From RUG369 sp963628165 (GTDB lineage: Bacteria; Planctomycetota; Planctomycetia; Pirellulales; Thermoguttaceae): 64,000 nucleotides of DNA. The DNA lies in contig CAVGEG010000001.1 in the NCBI GenBank assembly GCA_963628165.1, forward strand, positions 1 through 64,000. Reading direction: 5' to 3'. This document shows positions 1 through 8,086 of the stretch, piece after piece; position 1 is the first letter of the stretch, and the number at the start of each line of letters is the position of its first letter. A model generated the notes under the pieces. That model did not search any database. It was not told the DNA's origin and worked only from the letters and a program-made list of their open reading frames with translations. The translations under genes and the position numbers were made by a program.

Positions 1-50
1 GAGTCGTGGTTGGTTCGCTCTGTTTGTTGATTCTTTACTGTGATATATGA

Positions 51-76
51 GCCCTACCTCGCGTAGGGCTTTTTTA
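51..76 (+). terminator. Rho-independent terminator of an upstream gene
   Basis: A perfect 7-bp stem (GCCCTAC / GTAGGGC) with a 5-base loop is followed by six T. No coding region lies between base 1 and the hairpin, so it ends a transcript (a gene or tRNA) that lies left of the window. Confidence 0.8.
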
Positions 77-240
77 TTTCTTGATCTTTTCACAGTCTCC
101 CTCATTTCTTTGTTCCTGAGCTCATCGTTTTTATATGAATACGAACGAGTTTTGTGATTTCTTTTGAACGATGCTCTTGGTTTGCGTGAAAAAGAATATA
201 GAAGATAATGAGGATCTATGAAACAAAGGGATATAGAGAT

Positions 241-879
241 ATGAAGCGGTATATAGATCCTATTTTATTTGAAAAATATGAATTTTTAAACTTTGGTCAT
301 GCGCTCGAGATATTATATGAAGCTTTCCCTGCTGAATGGGCTGAGTTGCAAGAATGTCTACATGGGGTGCAGATTACCACTGAGGATCTACTCATGTCCG
401 GTGGAAATGAGACTAATATTCCTAAAAAATTTGACGATTTCCTATATCCTCGTGGCTGGCGAGAAATTAAAACTACTGGCGACTTACTAGTAAAATTGTA
501 CCCCAGGGGAAAATCGCGCGGGCATTTTTCCAATGAACCTTCTGATGAGAAAATAATTAAGGGGTTTATCGACGGGCATAACATTGACTTTGTGAAGGGT
601 AAAGTCGCCTTTGATTTGGAGTGGAATAGTAAGGATCAAACATTTGATCGAGATTTATTGGCGATGCGTACCTACTTTGATTGCGGTTTAATAGAAGTAG
701 GCGTCATTGTAACTCGTTCGGTTGAATTAAACGACGTTTTTTCGGAGTTGGGGATCAAGTCAAAATATGGAGCCAGCACGACGTGGCTTGGAAAACTTGA
801 AACTCGATTAAACTCACGAAGAAACGGCGGTTGTCCGATTTTGGCTGTAGGAATTCGGAAGTCTTGTATCGCTCGGTGA
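241..879 (+). CDS. BglII/BstYI-family type II restriction endonuclease
   Basis: Probably cuts DNA at a GATC-centred hexamer, as the family members BglII (AGATCT) and BstYI (RGATCY) do. The 212-residue protein is close to the usual family length of about 200-225. The core runs FVKGKVAFDLEW, then a helix DLLAMRTYFDCG and the strand IEVGVIVTR, matching the BstYI/BglII PD-(D/E)xK-like core in which the acidic residue before FVK and the D-x-E pair hold the metal. The C-terminal strand PILAVGI is also typical. An AAAGGG lies about ten bases before this ATG. An in-frame ATG at 208 is the alternative start. The gene is much richer in A+T than its surroundings: the 60 bases from 241 hold only 14 G or C. 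It sits 11 bases before a DNA methylase, so the pair forms a restriction-modification system. The exact recognition site cannot be read from sequence. Confidence 0.85.
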   Translation: MKRYIDPILFEKYEFLNFGHALEILYEAFPAEWAELQECLHGVQITTEDLLMSGGNETNIPKKFDDFLYPRGWREIKTTGDLLVKLYPRGKSRGHFSNEPSDEKIIKGFIDGHNIDFVKGKVAFDLEWNSKDQTFDRDLLAMRTYFDCGLIEVGVIVTRSVELNDVFSELGIKSKYGASTTWLGKLETRLNSRRNGGCPILAVGIRKSCIAR

Positions 880-890
880 GGATAAATATA

Positions 891-1565
891 ATGGAAAATT
901 CTTATTCTTTGCATGAAACAATAAAAGACTTTCAAGATTTTACAGAGGGGAAGAAATTTAAAACGATCTATGCTGATCCCCCTTGGCAATTTACAAACAG
1001 AACAGGGAAAGTAGCTCCGGAGCATAAGAGACTTAATCGTTATTCAACAATGAAGTTGGACGATATTATGGCCATCCCTGTTTGCGAAGTCCTTGAAGAG
1101 AAAGCCCATTTATATTTATGGATTCCAAATGCCCTTCTACCTGATGGATTGCGGGTTATGCAGGCCTGGGGATTTGAATATAAAACGAATCTTGTTTGGG
1201 AAAAGGTTCGTAAAGATGGAATGCCCGACGGACGAGGCGTCGGTTTTTATTTTCGCAATGTGACTGAACTTCTTCTTTTTGGAGTCAAAGGCGATAATAA
1301 CAGAACATTGCAACCAGGTAGAAGTCAGGTCAATTTACTTCGGGCAATGAAAAAAGAACATAGTCGCAAGCCAGATAGTTTTGTTGAGTTAATTGAGCAA
1401 TGTTCGTCTGGCCCTTATCTAGAACTTTTTGCAAGGGGGAAGCGACCAGGTTGGGAAATGTGGGGCAACCAGGCGTCGGAAGATTATGAACCGACTTGGG
1501 ATACATATTCGAATCACACGACAGTTCAAAACTTATCCCCAAGTCTATTTAATCTGTTAGATTGA
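891..1565 (+). CDS. MT-A70 family DNA N6-adenine methyltransferase, cognate of the upstream endonuclease
   Basis: Transfers a methyl group from S-adenosylmethionine to adenine and presumably protects host DNA from the BglII-like enzyme. The catalytic motif DPPW lies at residues 29-32, inside YADPPWQF. The C-terminal part carries the LELFARGKRPGWEMWG block seen in the MT-A70/ParB-associated methylases. The length of 224 residues is normal for the family. The ATG at 891 has the ribosome site GTGAGGA at 876-882, which overlaps the stop of the endonuclease, so the two are probably translationally coupled. A longer in-frame start at 831 would overlap the endonuclease and is less likely. Base composition is A+T-rich like its partner, which suggests joint horizontal gain. 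Known BglII-type systems use cytosine-N4 methylases, so this pairing is unusual. Confidence 0.88.
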   Translation: MENSYSLHETIKDFQDFTEGKKFKTIYADPPWQFTNRTGKVAPEHKRLNRYSTMKLDDIMAIPVCEVLEEKAHLYLWIPNALLPDGLRVMQAWGFEYKTNLVWEKVRKDGMPDGRGVGFYFRNVTELLLFGVKGDNNRTLQPGRSQVNLLRAMKKEHSRKPDSFVELIEQCSSGPYLELFARGKRPGWEMWGNQASEDYEPTWDTYSNHTTVQNLSPSLFNLLD

Positions 1566-1608
1566 GGAGAGTTTCTTCCGCGTTGTTATAACTCGAGGGG
1601 GAATCTTA

Positions 1609-1637
1609 TTGCCTTTAACGGTCGTTTGTGCTAGAAT
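1609..1637 (+). promoter_or_regulatory. sigma70-type promoter for the zinc-ribbon membrane protein
   Basis: TTGCCT and TAGAAT are separated by exactly 17 bases and end about 70 bases before the ATG at 1709. It lies in the short gap after the methylase gene. Confidence 0.6.
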
Positions 1638-1708
1638 ACCGCAAGCTCTGCCGCGCGCAGGGGCGTAACAGACTGAATATAAATAGCTTCGAGAAGTGGA
1701 GTGACGTA

Positions 1709-2611
1709 ATGGCAATACGCGTAATATGCCCAGGGTGCATGACCTCCTTTGAGGTAGACGATCGTTTTGCGGGGAAAAGAGGTCCATGTCCAAAGTGCGG
1801 ACATATTATTGAAATTCCAAAGGAACAGGTTGTCATCCATGCTCCCGACGATATTACGGAAGGGGGCAAGACGCGGAAGTTAACGGGGCATGACGCGCGT
1901 CCGATCAAGCAACAGCTGATAACGCTTTCGCTCGGTCAGGTTCTTTTGGGTTTTGCGGGCGTAGTCGTCGCCTGCGGTCTTTCGTATCTCGTTGGTCTTA
2001 CGCATAGCGTTTTGGTTTCGACGATCGTCGGGGTGATCGGGGCGTTTTTAATAGCGTTTCCGATCGCCGACTTCGGGTACATGCTTGTCCGAGACGACAA
2101 TGATTTGGAACTTCTCCTCGGGAATGAGCGACACAAGAAGGCGTTGTGGGCGTCTCTTGTCTTTGCGGGGTCTTGGCTGATCTTTGAGGGACTCTTGTAT
2201 TTTCTTGGGGGAACGGGATTTATCGCGTGCCTCTACCTCATTCCGATCGCCATAGTCGGTTCCTTTGGCGCGTTGATCTTTTTTGACTGTAATTTTGGAA
2301 AAGCGTTGACGGTCTATCTCGTTTTTGCTTTTGCGGCGATAATTTGTCGCGGACTGATTTTAACGGACGGCTACACCCCCTCGGGATGGATATGGCAAGA
2401 GCGGATGCGATCCGTCGCGACCAAACGTCCGGCGTCGAAGACGGAAACGCCGACCGTTCCCGAGCTTCCCCCCCAAGAGACGACGGCGGGAGACGAAGAG
2501 AGCGCGTCGACTCCAGCAAAACCCGCTCAGGAGCCCGCGCAACCCAAGAGCCCGCAGATCGGAAGAGACGCTCCCAAGGTCGACCTCACTTCAGGGCAAC
2601 GTCGCCGTTAG
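1709..2611 (+). CDS. Zinc-ribbon membrane protein of unknown function
   Basis: A 300-residue protein. The N-terminus holds a CPGC (residues 7-10) and CPKC zinc ribbon of the kind often found at the front of planctomycete membrane proteins. About five hydrophobic segments follow between roughly residues 60 and 240 (for example VLLGFAGVVVACGLSYLVGL), then a hydrophilic tail rich in Pro, Glu, Thr and Lys. The ATG at 1709 is chosen because GTGGAG precedes it and the zinc ribbon begins seven residues later; an upstream non-ATG start at 1628 would overlap the promoter. It probably sits in the inner membrane with the ribbon in the cytoplasm. It stands alone between a promoter and a terminator. No specific function can be given. 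Confidence 0.75.
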   Translation: MAIRVICPGCMTSFEVDDRFAGKRGPCPKCGHIIEIPKEQVVIHAPDDITEGGKTRKLTGHDARPIKQQLITLSLGQVLLGFAGVVVACGLSYLVGLTHSVLVSTIVGVIGAFLIAFPIADFGYMLVRDDNDLELLLGNERHKKALWASLVFAGSWLIFEGLLYFLGGTGFIACLYLIPIAIVGSFGALIFFDCNFGKALTVYLVFAFAAIICRGLILTDGYTPSGWIWQERMRSVATKRPASKTETPTVPELPPQETTAGDEESASTPAKPAQEPAQPKSPQIGRDAPKVDLTSGQRRR

Positions 2612-2653
2612 TCTCTTGGCGATTATGACGCTCGGTCATTCGTTTTAGTCCAT

Positions 2654-2689
2654 AAAAAAGACCTCTGAGATTGATCAGAGGCCTTTTTT
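2654..2689. terminator. Bidirectional terminator between convergent genes
   Basis: The stem CCTCTGA / TCAGAGG (2662-2668 with 2675-2681) has a run of T on the right and a run of A on the left. It can therefore serve both the rightward zinc-ribbon gene and the leftward small gene that ends at 2709. Confidence 0.85.
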
Positions 2690-2708
2690 ATTTAACCGCG
2701 AAGGATAA

Positions 2709-2948
2709 TCACTGTTGGGCGTTTTCGTTCTTGCGAAGGACGCCGGCGGCGACGAGTTTGTCGATCAGCTGTTGCATGCTGTTGAAAGCGGCGAGGAAGC
2801 CCTGGGGCGGCATAATGACGCGGAAGGCCGGTTCCGGGGTGGGCGCCTGACCTTCGGCTCCAGGTTGAAGGGTGACCATGTCGAAGCGAACCATGTTGCC
2901 CGCGAAGTGAATCTGACCGACTCCGTCGACGTAAAATTCTTTTTCCAT
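2709..2948 (-). CDS. Small conserved-looking hypothetical protein
   Basis: A 79-residue protein that I cannot assign firmly. It reads as a short beta-rich part (FYVDGVGQIHFAGNMVRFDM), a linker rich in Pro and Glu, and a final helix FNSMQQLIDKLVAAGVL. The pattern 'no-gap strand, FRVIMPPQGF, helix' loosely recalls the DUF3467 family, but this is only an impression. The start at 2948 is chosen because a purine-rich stretch (GAGAAAAAGAAAGAG) precedes it; an upstream extension would be out of character. It is followed by a shared terminator and is not clearly in an operon. Confidence 0.6.
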   Translation of the reverse strand: MEKEFYVDGVGQIHFAGNMVRFDMVTLQPGAEGQAPTPEPAFRVIMPPQGFLAAFNSMQQLIDKLVAAGVLRKNENAQQ

Positions 2949-3104
2949 TTTTTCTCTTTCTTTTTCTCTCAAGGACAAAAGACGAAGAGCGCCTTCGGCT
3001 GAGTCCAAAAATGGCGCTCTTCTCCTCATTGCCTCTAATATAGCAATTCCCCCGCCAATAGACAATAGAAAAATTAGTCAAACTAGCGAGGATTTACGCG
3101 AGAT

Positions 3105-5192
3105 TTATTGACGGAGCTTTTCTTGCGTTTCCATCAGCTTGATGTAGATTCCGCCGACGACGGATCGCGCTTGGAAACCGACTTGCTTAGCCGTGCTGGC
3201 GAAGTACCAGTCGGTGAGGGGGACGCGCGGAGTCGTCGAGTCGACGAATTCATAGACGGGAGCCATGAGCGCGTCGAAATCATCCTGATTGTCCGCAAGG
3301 GTCGCGGTCCAAACTCCCCAGTCAAGCTTGGCGTAGTCGGAGCGATTGTCGAGAGGAAGTCCGTACTTGTTGAGCTTCGTCTTGTAGTACTTCATTTCCT
3401 TTTCGGTAACTTCCTTGGGGAAGAGTTTGAGATCGAGGAGGCGATCCCAAACGATGTTGTACTTTATGCTCCAGGTGTCGGGACGGTCAAAAGCGAGGCG
3501 GTAATGGTCGCCGTCGTCGGCAAGCTTAACCCACTGAGCGACGAATTCGTCCGCTTTTTCGCGGAAACGTTTTGCGTCGTCGGCGTACCCGGCGCGTTGG
3601 CAGAGGTCGGCGTAGCAAGCGAGCGCGACGATCGCTTTCGCGGAGAGGTTGGCGTTATGAGCGAGATGTCCGGCGAAGTCGTCGGTGCACAGCTGATTTT
3701 CCGGATCCAGACCCTTATCGAGAAGATATTCGGCCCACGACTTCAGAATATCCCAATATTCCTTGGCGTAGTCGACGCTGCCCGTGAGACGCGCGTCAAC
3801 GTCGAGAAGGATGAGCATATTCGCCGTTTCTTCAACGGGCATTTGATTGTCTTCCGTCTTTTCACCGCCGCCGTAAACCTGTCCATTCAAGAGAGGATAT
3901 TGTCCCTCGTCGTGAGGAGAATAGGGCCAAGGCCATCTTCCGGAAGCGGCGTATTCGAGAGGAGGATTCATGGAGGCTTCGAGAAGTTCAGTACTCAAAA
4001 CGGCAAAGAGAGGACTGGTGGGGTAAATGAGGTCGACGGTGCCGCCGCAGCCATTGCTGAAGTTTTCCTTAGAAGGGAGGAAGAGCTTTCCATTGGGGAG
4101 GACGGCGAGCTTGTGAGCGGCGATGGTTTGGGGATAAGTGATAGCGCATAAGGAAGCGTATTTCTCTCCGCCGACTTTCGTCGCGAACGCCATGAGTTCT
4201 TCGTTGAACTTCGCGCAACGTTTGACGACGTCGCCGTATTGAGCGTTGACGTTTTCCAACATCTCTTTGGCTTCCATGCCGTCTTTACGCCAATAAGGAC
4301 GGAGCTTTTCGCCAAGGAAAACCAAGGAGTATTCGTCGTCGTAGGCGAGAATGATAGATTTTTCCACATTCTCGGCGCCGACCTTACCGCAATCCATAGC
4401 GACGGCGGCGACGGGCCAGTTGTCGCGAGCTTCGCGCGGGAAGTTCTTATCGTCTTCCTGGACGAGTGCGCCGGACTTTAGGAAGGTTTCGCGGGAGAGA
4501 TCCGCGCCCGCAAGAACCGTCTTCGCGTCGCCCTTCTTGGCGGCGACGTAGAAGTATCCCCAGTCGATGCGGATATTGTCGCCCGATTTCGCGAGAACTT
4601 CTTGCGATTCCGTTCCCATGCGGAGGAGATCGAGATTTTCTGTCTCTTCGCGAAGCGCGACGACTTTTTGTTCCGTGACGTTCACGCAGAGCTCGGCGGA
4701 GGCGTCAAAGTAAATCTTGACGTCGTGTTCTTTTCCGTCGATCGATTTAACGTTCCAAGCAAGATAAGTCGCCGGATAGGAGAGCGTCATAAGATCGTCG
4801 GGAAGATTGGGATTGGTGAAGACCAAGTTGATTTCGACGCCCGCGTCCTGGAAGGTGTAGGTCGTCGTCGTCGGGAGAATGGCGACGTTCGTTTGATTCA
4901 TCGCCTTCGCCGCGTCCACGAATTGAACGGGATTACCCATAAGGCGGAAATTTTCGCCGTCGACGCGGACGTACGACGTAAGCGCGTTGATATTTCCGGT
5001 CCAGTGGACAGGGAAGGAANNNNNNNNNNGTTTATCCGTGTTGGACCAGACCGAAAAATAGGGATCCACGGCGATAAGAGGTACCGCAGGAGCGCGCAAA
5101 GGGTCGTTAGCGACCGCAAGGTTTGTCGCGACGAAAGTTGCGCATAACGCCATGAAAGCGAGCGCGCGCTTCTTGAACGTAGTGAGAGACAT
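3105..5192 (-). CDS. Secreted glutaminase-like protein (DUF4965/DUF5127/DUF1793 family), with a scaffold gap
   Basis: About 695 residues with an N-terminal signal peptide ending near AVA-NDP. The order VDPYFSVWSNTDK, HWTG, then a long C-terminal alpha/alpha-barrel part with GRWPWPYSPHDEGQYP, YGLPLDNRSDYAKLDWGVW and VPLTDWYF is that of the GtaA-type glutaminase family, in which the exported enzyme deamidates glutamine. Many members of this family are uncharacterised, so the substrate is uncertain. Ten N at 5020-5029 fall between DK and HWTG. Both sides are in one frame, so the true gap length is 1 modulo 3; family members typically have two or three residues there. A decayed paralogue lies directly upstream at 5282-5727. 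The ATG at 5192 gives the signal peptide directly. Confidence 0.82.
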   Translation of the reverse strand: MSLTTFKKRALAFMALCATFVATNLAVANDPLRAPAVPLIAVDPYFSVWSNTDKXXXXSFPVHWTGNINALTSYVRVDGENFRLMGNPVQFVDAAKAMNQTNVAILPTTTTYTFQDAGVEINLVFTNPNLPDDLMTLSYPATYLAWNVKSIDGKEHDVKIYFDASAELCVNVTEQKVVALREETENLDLLRMGTESQEVLAKSGDNIRIDWGYFYVAAKKGDAKTVLAGADLSRETFLKSGALVQEDDKNFPREARDNWPVAAVAMDCGKVGAENVEKSIILAYDDEYSLVFLGEKLRPYWRKDGMEAKEMLENVNAQYGDVVKRCAKFNEELMAFATKVGGEKYASLCAITYPQTIAAHKLAVLPNGKLFLPSKENFSNGCGGTVDLIYPTSPLFAVLSTELLEASMNPPLEYAASGRWPWPYSPHDEGQYPLLNGQVYGGGEKTEDNQMPVEETANMLILLDVDARLTGSVDYAKEYWDILKSWAEYLLDKGLDPENQLCTDDFAGHLAHNANLSAKAIVALACYADLCQRAGYADDAKRFREKADEFVAQWVKLADDGDHYRLAFDRPDTWSIKYNIVWDRLLDLKLFPKEVTEKEMKYYKTKLNKYGLPLDNRSDYAKLDWGVWTATLADNQDDFDALMAPVYEFVDSTTPRVPLTDWYFASTAKQVGFQARSVVGGIYIKLMETQEKLRQ
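5020..5029. other. Scaffold gap (10 N) inside the glutaminase-like gene
   Basis: Placeholder of ten N. The reading frame continues across it, so the nominal length happens to be compatible with the gene. Confidence 0.99.
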
Positions 5193-5281
5193 TGTGTTAA
5201 AACGCCTTTCTGTTAAATATGGTTTATAAAAGGCGGCGGCGAACCTTACGGATTCCCCCGTCGCACGCATAAAACGACTTT

Positions 5282-5727
5282 CTATTTCAACTCGTTCTCA
5301 AGCATCTTGATAAAGAGACCGCCGACGACGGAACGCGCGCGAAAGCCCTTAATCTTCGCGTCGCTCGTAAAGTACCAGTCGGTGAGAGGCACGCGATCGG
5401 GCGTGGCGTCGACAAAGTCGTAGAGGGGATTCATGAGTTGGTCGAATCCCTTGCGATCGTCGGCAAGGGTCGCAACCCAAGCGATCCAGTCCGCTTTCGT
5501 AAAATCGGCGCGGTTGTCTAAGGGGAGCCCGTAACGATTCGAGACCGACGGGTAGAAGGCGAGTTCCTTTTGAACAATATCCATTGAGAAGAGGTTTAGT
5601 CCGAGAAGCTTATCCCAGACGACGTTGTATTTTTGGCTCCACGAACCTGGTCGATCGAACGCGAGGCGGTCAACGCGCAAATGGCGCAGAACGCGGTCGC
5701 GACGGCTAGTAGGAAAGGATGTTTCAT
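5282..5727 (-). pseudogene. Decayed tandem copy of the glutaminase-like gene (signal peptide joined to last 128 codons)
   Basis: The ATG at 5727 opens a good signal peptide (MKHPFLLAVATAFC, then AICALTA). Within about 21 codons this runs, in a different frame, into a stretch that from RLAFDRPGSW to the stop at 5282 closely matches the last part of the neighbouring gene (YGLPLDNRADF, VPLTDWYF, RARSVVGGLFIKM). About 550 codons found in the intact paralogue are missing and the junction is out of frame, so no full protein can be made. Either a real internal deletion after tandem duplication or an assembly collapse between the two paralogues could explain this. It lies between comF and the intact paralogue, all on the same strand. 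Confidence 0.8.
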
Positions 5728-5765
5728 CGTTGGCCTGTGTCGAAAAAGGCGGTGAAAAGGGAACC

Positions 5766-6638
5766 TCAAGGAGAGGCGGGGTTGCGACGTCTCCGTGCCT
5801 TTGATTCAGCGCGGATACCTGCGCGTGTGAGGACGGCGACGAAGACTGAGTCGGCGCCCGCTTCGACGAGGACGCGTGCGATTTCGTTGACGGTCGCTCC
5901 GGTCGTGAAGGCGTCGTCGACGAGGAGCACGCGCTTTCCTTTAAAAGGCGCGTCGACTCCCGGCTGGAGTCGAATCGAAAAGGCGCCGCGGATATTGGCG
6001 GAACGCTCTTCGCGCGCGACGGTCGTTTGGCTTTCGCGCGTTTTTTTTCGTTTTAATAGGCGGGTGTAATCGGGGACTTCCAGGAGTATGGAGAGCGCCT
6101 TGGCGATCCTTTCGGGAGCGTTGACGCCGCCGCGCTTGAATCTTTTTTTGACCCAATACATAGGAACCCCGACAACGCATTGAGGGTCGAATTTTTTAAT
6201 TTCTTTTCGTCGATGGACAAAATAGAGTGTTGCGGCGGCGTACGCGAGGGACGGAGACCGCCTCCGTTTTAGCGTCGTAACGAGGATACGCGCCAGGCCG
6301 TAGTAGGAATGAAGGGGACGCGCCTCTTCGAAGTACCAATCTTTTGAGGAGCATTTTCCGCAAAATCCGGATTGAGTCGGAAATGGTAGAGCCGCCGCGC
6401 ATCGTTTGCAAAAGAACGAGGTCGGCGAGACCAATTTTTTTTGGCACCGCGGACAAATGAGAAAACTAAGGGGCGTGTCTTTCCAAAAAGGGGTTTTATT
6501 CCATCTATCGGCGGGGGTAGCGCAAATCTTACATCTTGTCGGCCATAGGATCTGGCGGACGAGGGCGATTCCTCGGATTGCCAGAAGCTTTCCGAAACTA
6601 TCGTTTTTCTTCTTCTTGAAACGCTTCGTCTTGCCCAT
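5766..6638 (-). CDS. ComF-family phosphoribosyltransferase-like protein
   Basis: A 290-residue protein. The N-terminal half has a treble-clef-like zinc site (CKIC about residue 30, CPRC, CKRC, CGKC). The C-terminal half is a type I phosphoribosyltransferase fold with the PRPP-binding loop VLLVDDAFTTGAT. In competent bacteria ComF helps single-stranded DNA handling during natural transformation; in others its role is unclear. The ATG at 6638 is preferred to a TTG at 6680 because it starts a basic leader GKTKRFKKKK and has AGGAG upstream. The C-terminus is very basic (ESKARRRRNPASP). It is followed 38 bases later by the decayed glutaminase copy. Confidence 0.88.
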   Translation of the reverse strand: MGKTKRFKKKKNDSFGKLLAIRGIALVRQILWPTRCKICATPADRWNKTPFWKDTPLSFLICPRCQKKLVSPTSFFCKRCAAALPFPTQSGFCGKCSSKDWYFEEARPLHSYYGLARILVTTLKRRRSPSLAYAAATLYFVHRRKEIKKFDPQCVVGVPMYWVKKRFKRGGVNAPERIAKALSILLEVPDYTRLLKRKKTRESQTTVAREERSANIRGAFSIRLQPGVDAPFKGKRVLLVDDAFTTGATVNEIARVLVEAGADSVFVAVLTRAGIRAESKARRRRNPASP

Positions 6639-6796
6639 AGCGTCGTAGTGTAACTCCTGAAATTTCAACAATTGCTCCAATTATCGATTTTACCGGATTT
6701 TTCCGAGATTACAACGGAGCGAGTCAAGACTGGGAAAATGAAGTCGACGCAGTGGAAATTGGGAAGATAAAAAGAGAAGAAAAAGAAGTTTTTTTG

Positions 6797-6825
6797 TTTA
6801 CAGCGTGGGGACGGGATATTATAAT
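6797..6825 (+). promoter_or_regulatory. Strong sigma70-type promoter for the ROK kinase-queE unit
   Basis: TTTACA and a consensus TATAAT are separated by 17 bases. The rest of the 350-base gap between comF and the kinase (6639-6992) holds nothing else that I can assign. The leader from this promoter to the kinase ATG is about 160 bases. Confidence 0.7.
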
Positions 6826-6992
6826 TCAAAAGTTACGCGGTTTCTCTTAGGAGTTTCTGTTGTCTGTCTTTGACAATTAGGAGCGGATAACTCGGTTTGG
6901 CGAGAATTGTGTTAGGATTTCGTAAGAAGAGAAAGTCGCACTGTTGATTTTGGCGGCAACCCACTTGTAAATACGTGATGGAGCGGTCTTTA

Positions 6993-8009
6993 ATGGCTCA
7001 AGAAACCAAGCAGAATTTTGTAGGGATCGATTTAGGCGGCACCAATATTAAGGTAGGCGTTTTGAACGACGCAGGCGAAACGCTTTCGTATCTTTCGACT
7101 CCGACGTTGGTAGAACGCGGAGCGGACGACGCTACGAAGAGAATGGCCGCCGCCGTTCATGAAGCGATCACGAAAGCAGGTCTAAAACCGAGCGACGTAG
7201 CCGGCGTTGGACTTGGCTCTCCGGGAACGCTTGATCTTCCTTCCGGTTCTTTGGTGCGTCCCTCCAATCTTTCGGGTTGGGATTTCTTCCCGATTCGCGA
7301 TCGCCTTTCCGAATATAGCGGTCTTCCCGTGACGTTTGCGCACGACGGCCCCGCCGCGGCGTTTGCTGAATATTGGGTCGGGGCTGGCAAGGGCGAAGAA
7401 GGTCTGATCCTTCTGACGCTGGGAACCGGCGTCGGTTGCGGAATCGTTTTGAACGGTCACGTTTGGAACGGGACGCACAGTCACGGCGGAGAAGCGGGTC
7501 ACAATTTGATCGACACTTCGGAGAACGCGCGTTGGTGCAAATGCGGACAGCGCGGTCACTTGGAAGCGTATGCGAGCGCGACGGGGGTTGCGAACCGAAC
7601 GATCGAATATGTGGAAGCGGAATTCAAGACGAGCCTTGCGCCTCGCGTTCGGGCGCGTAAACGCAACGACGAAGTTCCGAAGATGGTCTTCGAAGAAGCG
7701 GAAAAGGGAGACGAATTGGCGATTCGCATCGTGAAAGAAACGGCGCGTTATCTTTCTCACGGCATGATTTCGTTGATTCATACGCTCGATCCCTCGTGCC
7801 TTCTTCTCGGCGGCGCGATGACGTTCGGCGGAAACGAGACGGAGACGGGTCGCCTCTTCTTGAAGACGGTTGAAGACGAGACGCGCAGTCGTATTTTCTT
7901 GCATCTTGCGGAGCGTCTTCGCATCGGTTATGCGACGACTGGCAACGCGGCGGGATATATTGGCGCGGCTGGTCTTGCGCGTCAAGAGTGGGAAGAAAGT
8001 CAACAGTGA
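6993..8009 (+). CDS. ROK family sugar kinase (glucokinase-like)
   Basis: Cytoplasmic kinase that probably phosphorylates glucose or a related hexose with ATP. The 338-residue protein opens with the phosphate-binding motif GIDLGGTNIKVGV, carries LTLGTGVGCGIV and the catalytic-site region FAHDGPAAAFAEYWVGAGKG, and has the ROK zinc motif as CKCGQRGHLEAYAS. The third zinc ligand, usually Cys, is His here. The C-terminal half holds a helical insertion around residues 210-240. The ATG at 6993 has GGAG nine bases upstream and is preferred to the GTG at 6975 and ATG at 6978. queE follows 77 bases later on the same strand and shares the terminator at 8802. Confidence 0.9.
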   Translation: MAQETKQNFVGIDLGGTNIKVGVLNDAGETLSYLSTPTLVERGADDATKRMAAAVHEAITKAGLKPSDVAGVGLGSPGTLDLPSGSLVRPSNLSGWDFFPIRDRLSEYSGLPVTFAHDGPAAAFAEYWVGAGKGEEGLILLTLGTGVGCGIVLNGHVWNGTHSHGGEAGHNLIDTSENARWCKCGQRGHLEAYASATGVANRTIEYVEAEFKTSLAPRVRARKRNDEVPKMVFEEAEKGDELAIRIVKETARYLSHGMISLIHTLDPSCLLLGGAMTFGGNETETGRLFLKTVEDETRSRIFLHLAERLRIGYATTGNAAGYIGAAGLARQEWEESQQ

Positions 8010-8086
8010 TTTTGTGGCGGACGCGTTGCGACGTTGCGTCGCGCCGTCTTCGTTAGGCTTGCCGAACCTCTTGGAGCGCCTTGGTT

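Noticed and set aside
208..240. ATG at 208 as start of the restriction endonuclease
   Set aside because: The upstream purines are close to the ATG and the family core begins after 241; the later ATG has a better placed AAAGGG. It stays a possible alternative.
3108..4151. Long plus-strand reading frame opposite the glutaminase-like gene
   Set aside because: It is the antisense shadow of a coding gene with strong codon bias, without homology-like motifs or a ribosome site.
6875..6895. A lac-operator-like GAGCGGATAAC upstream of the ROK kinase
   Set aside because: Only a half-site resembles the operator; there is no symmetric partner and no LacI-type gene nearby.
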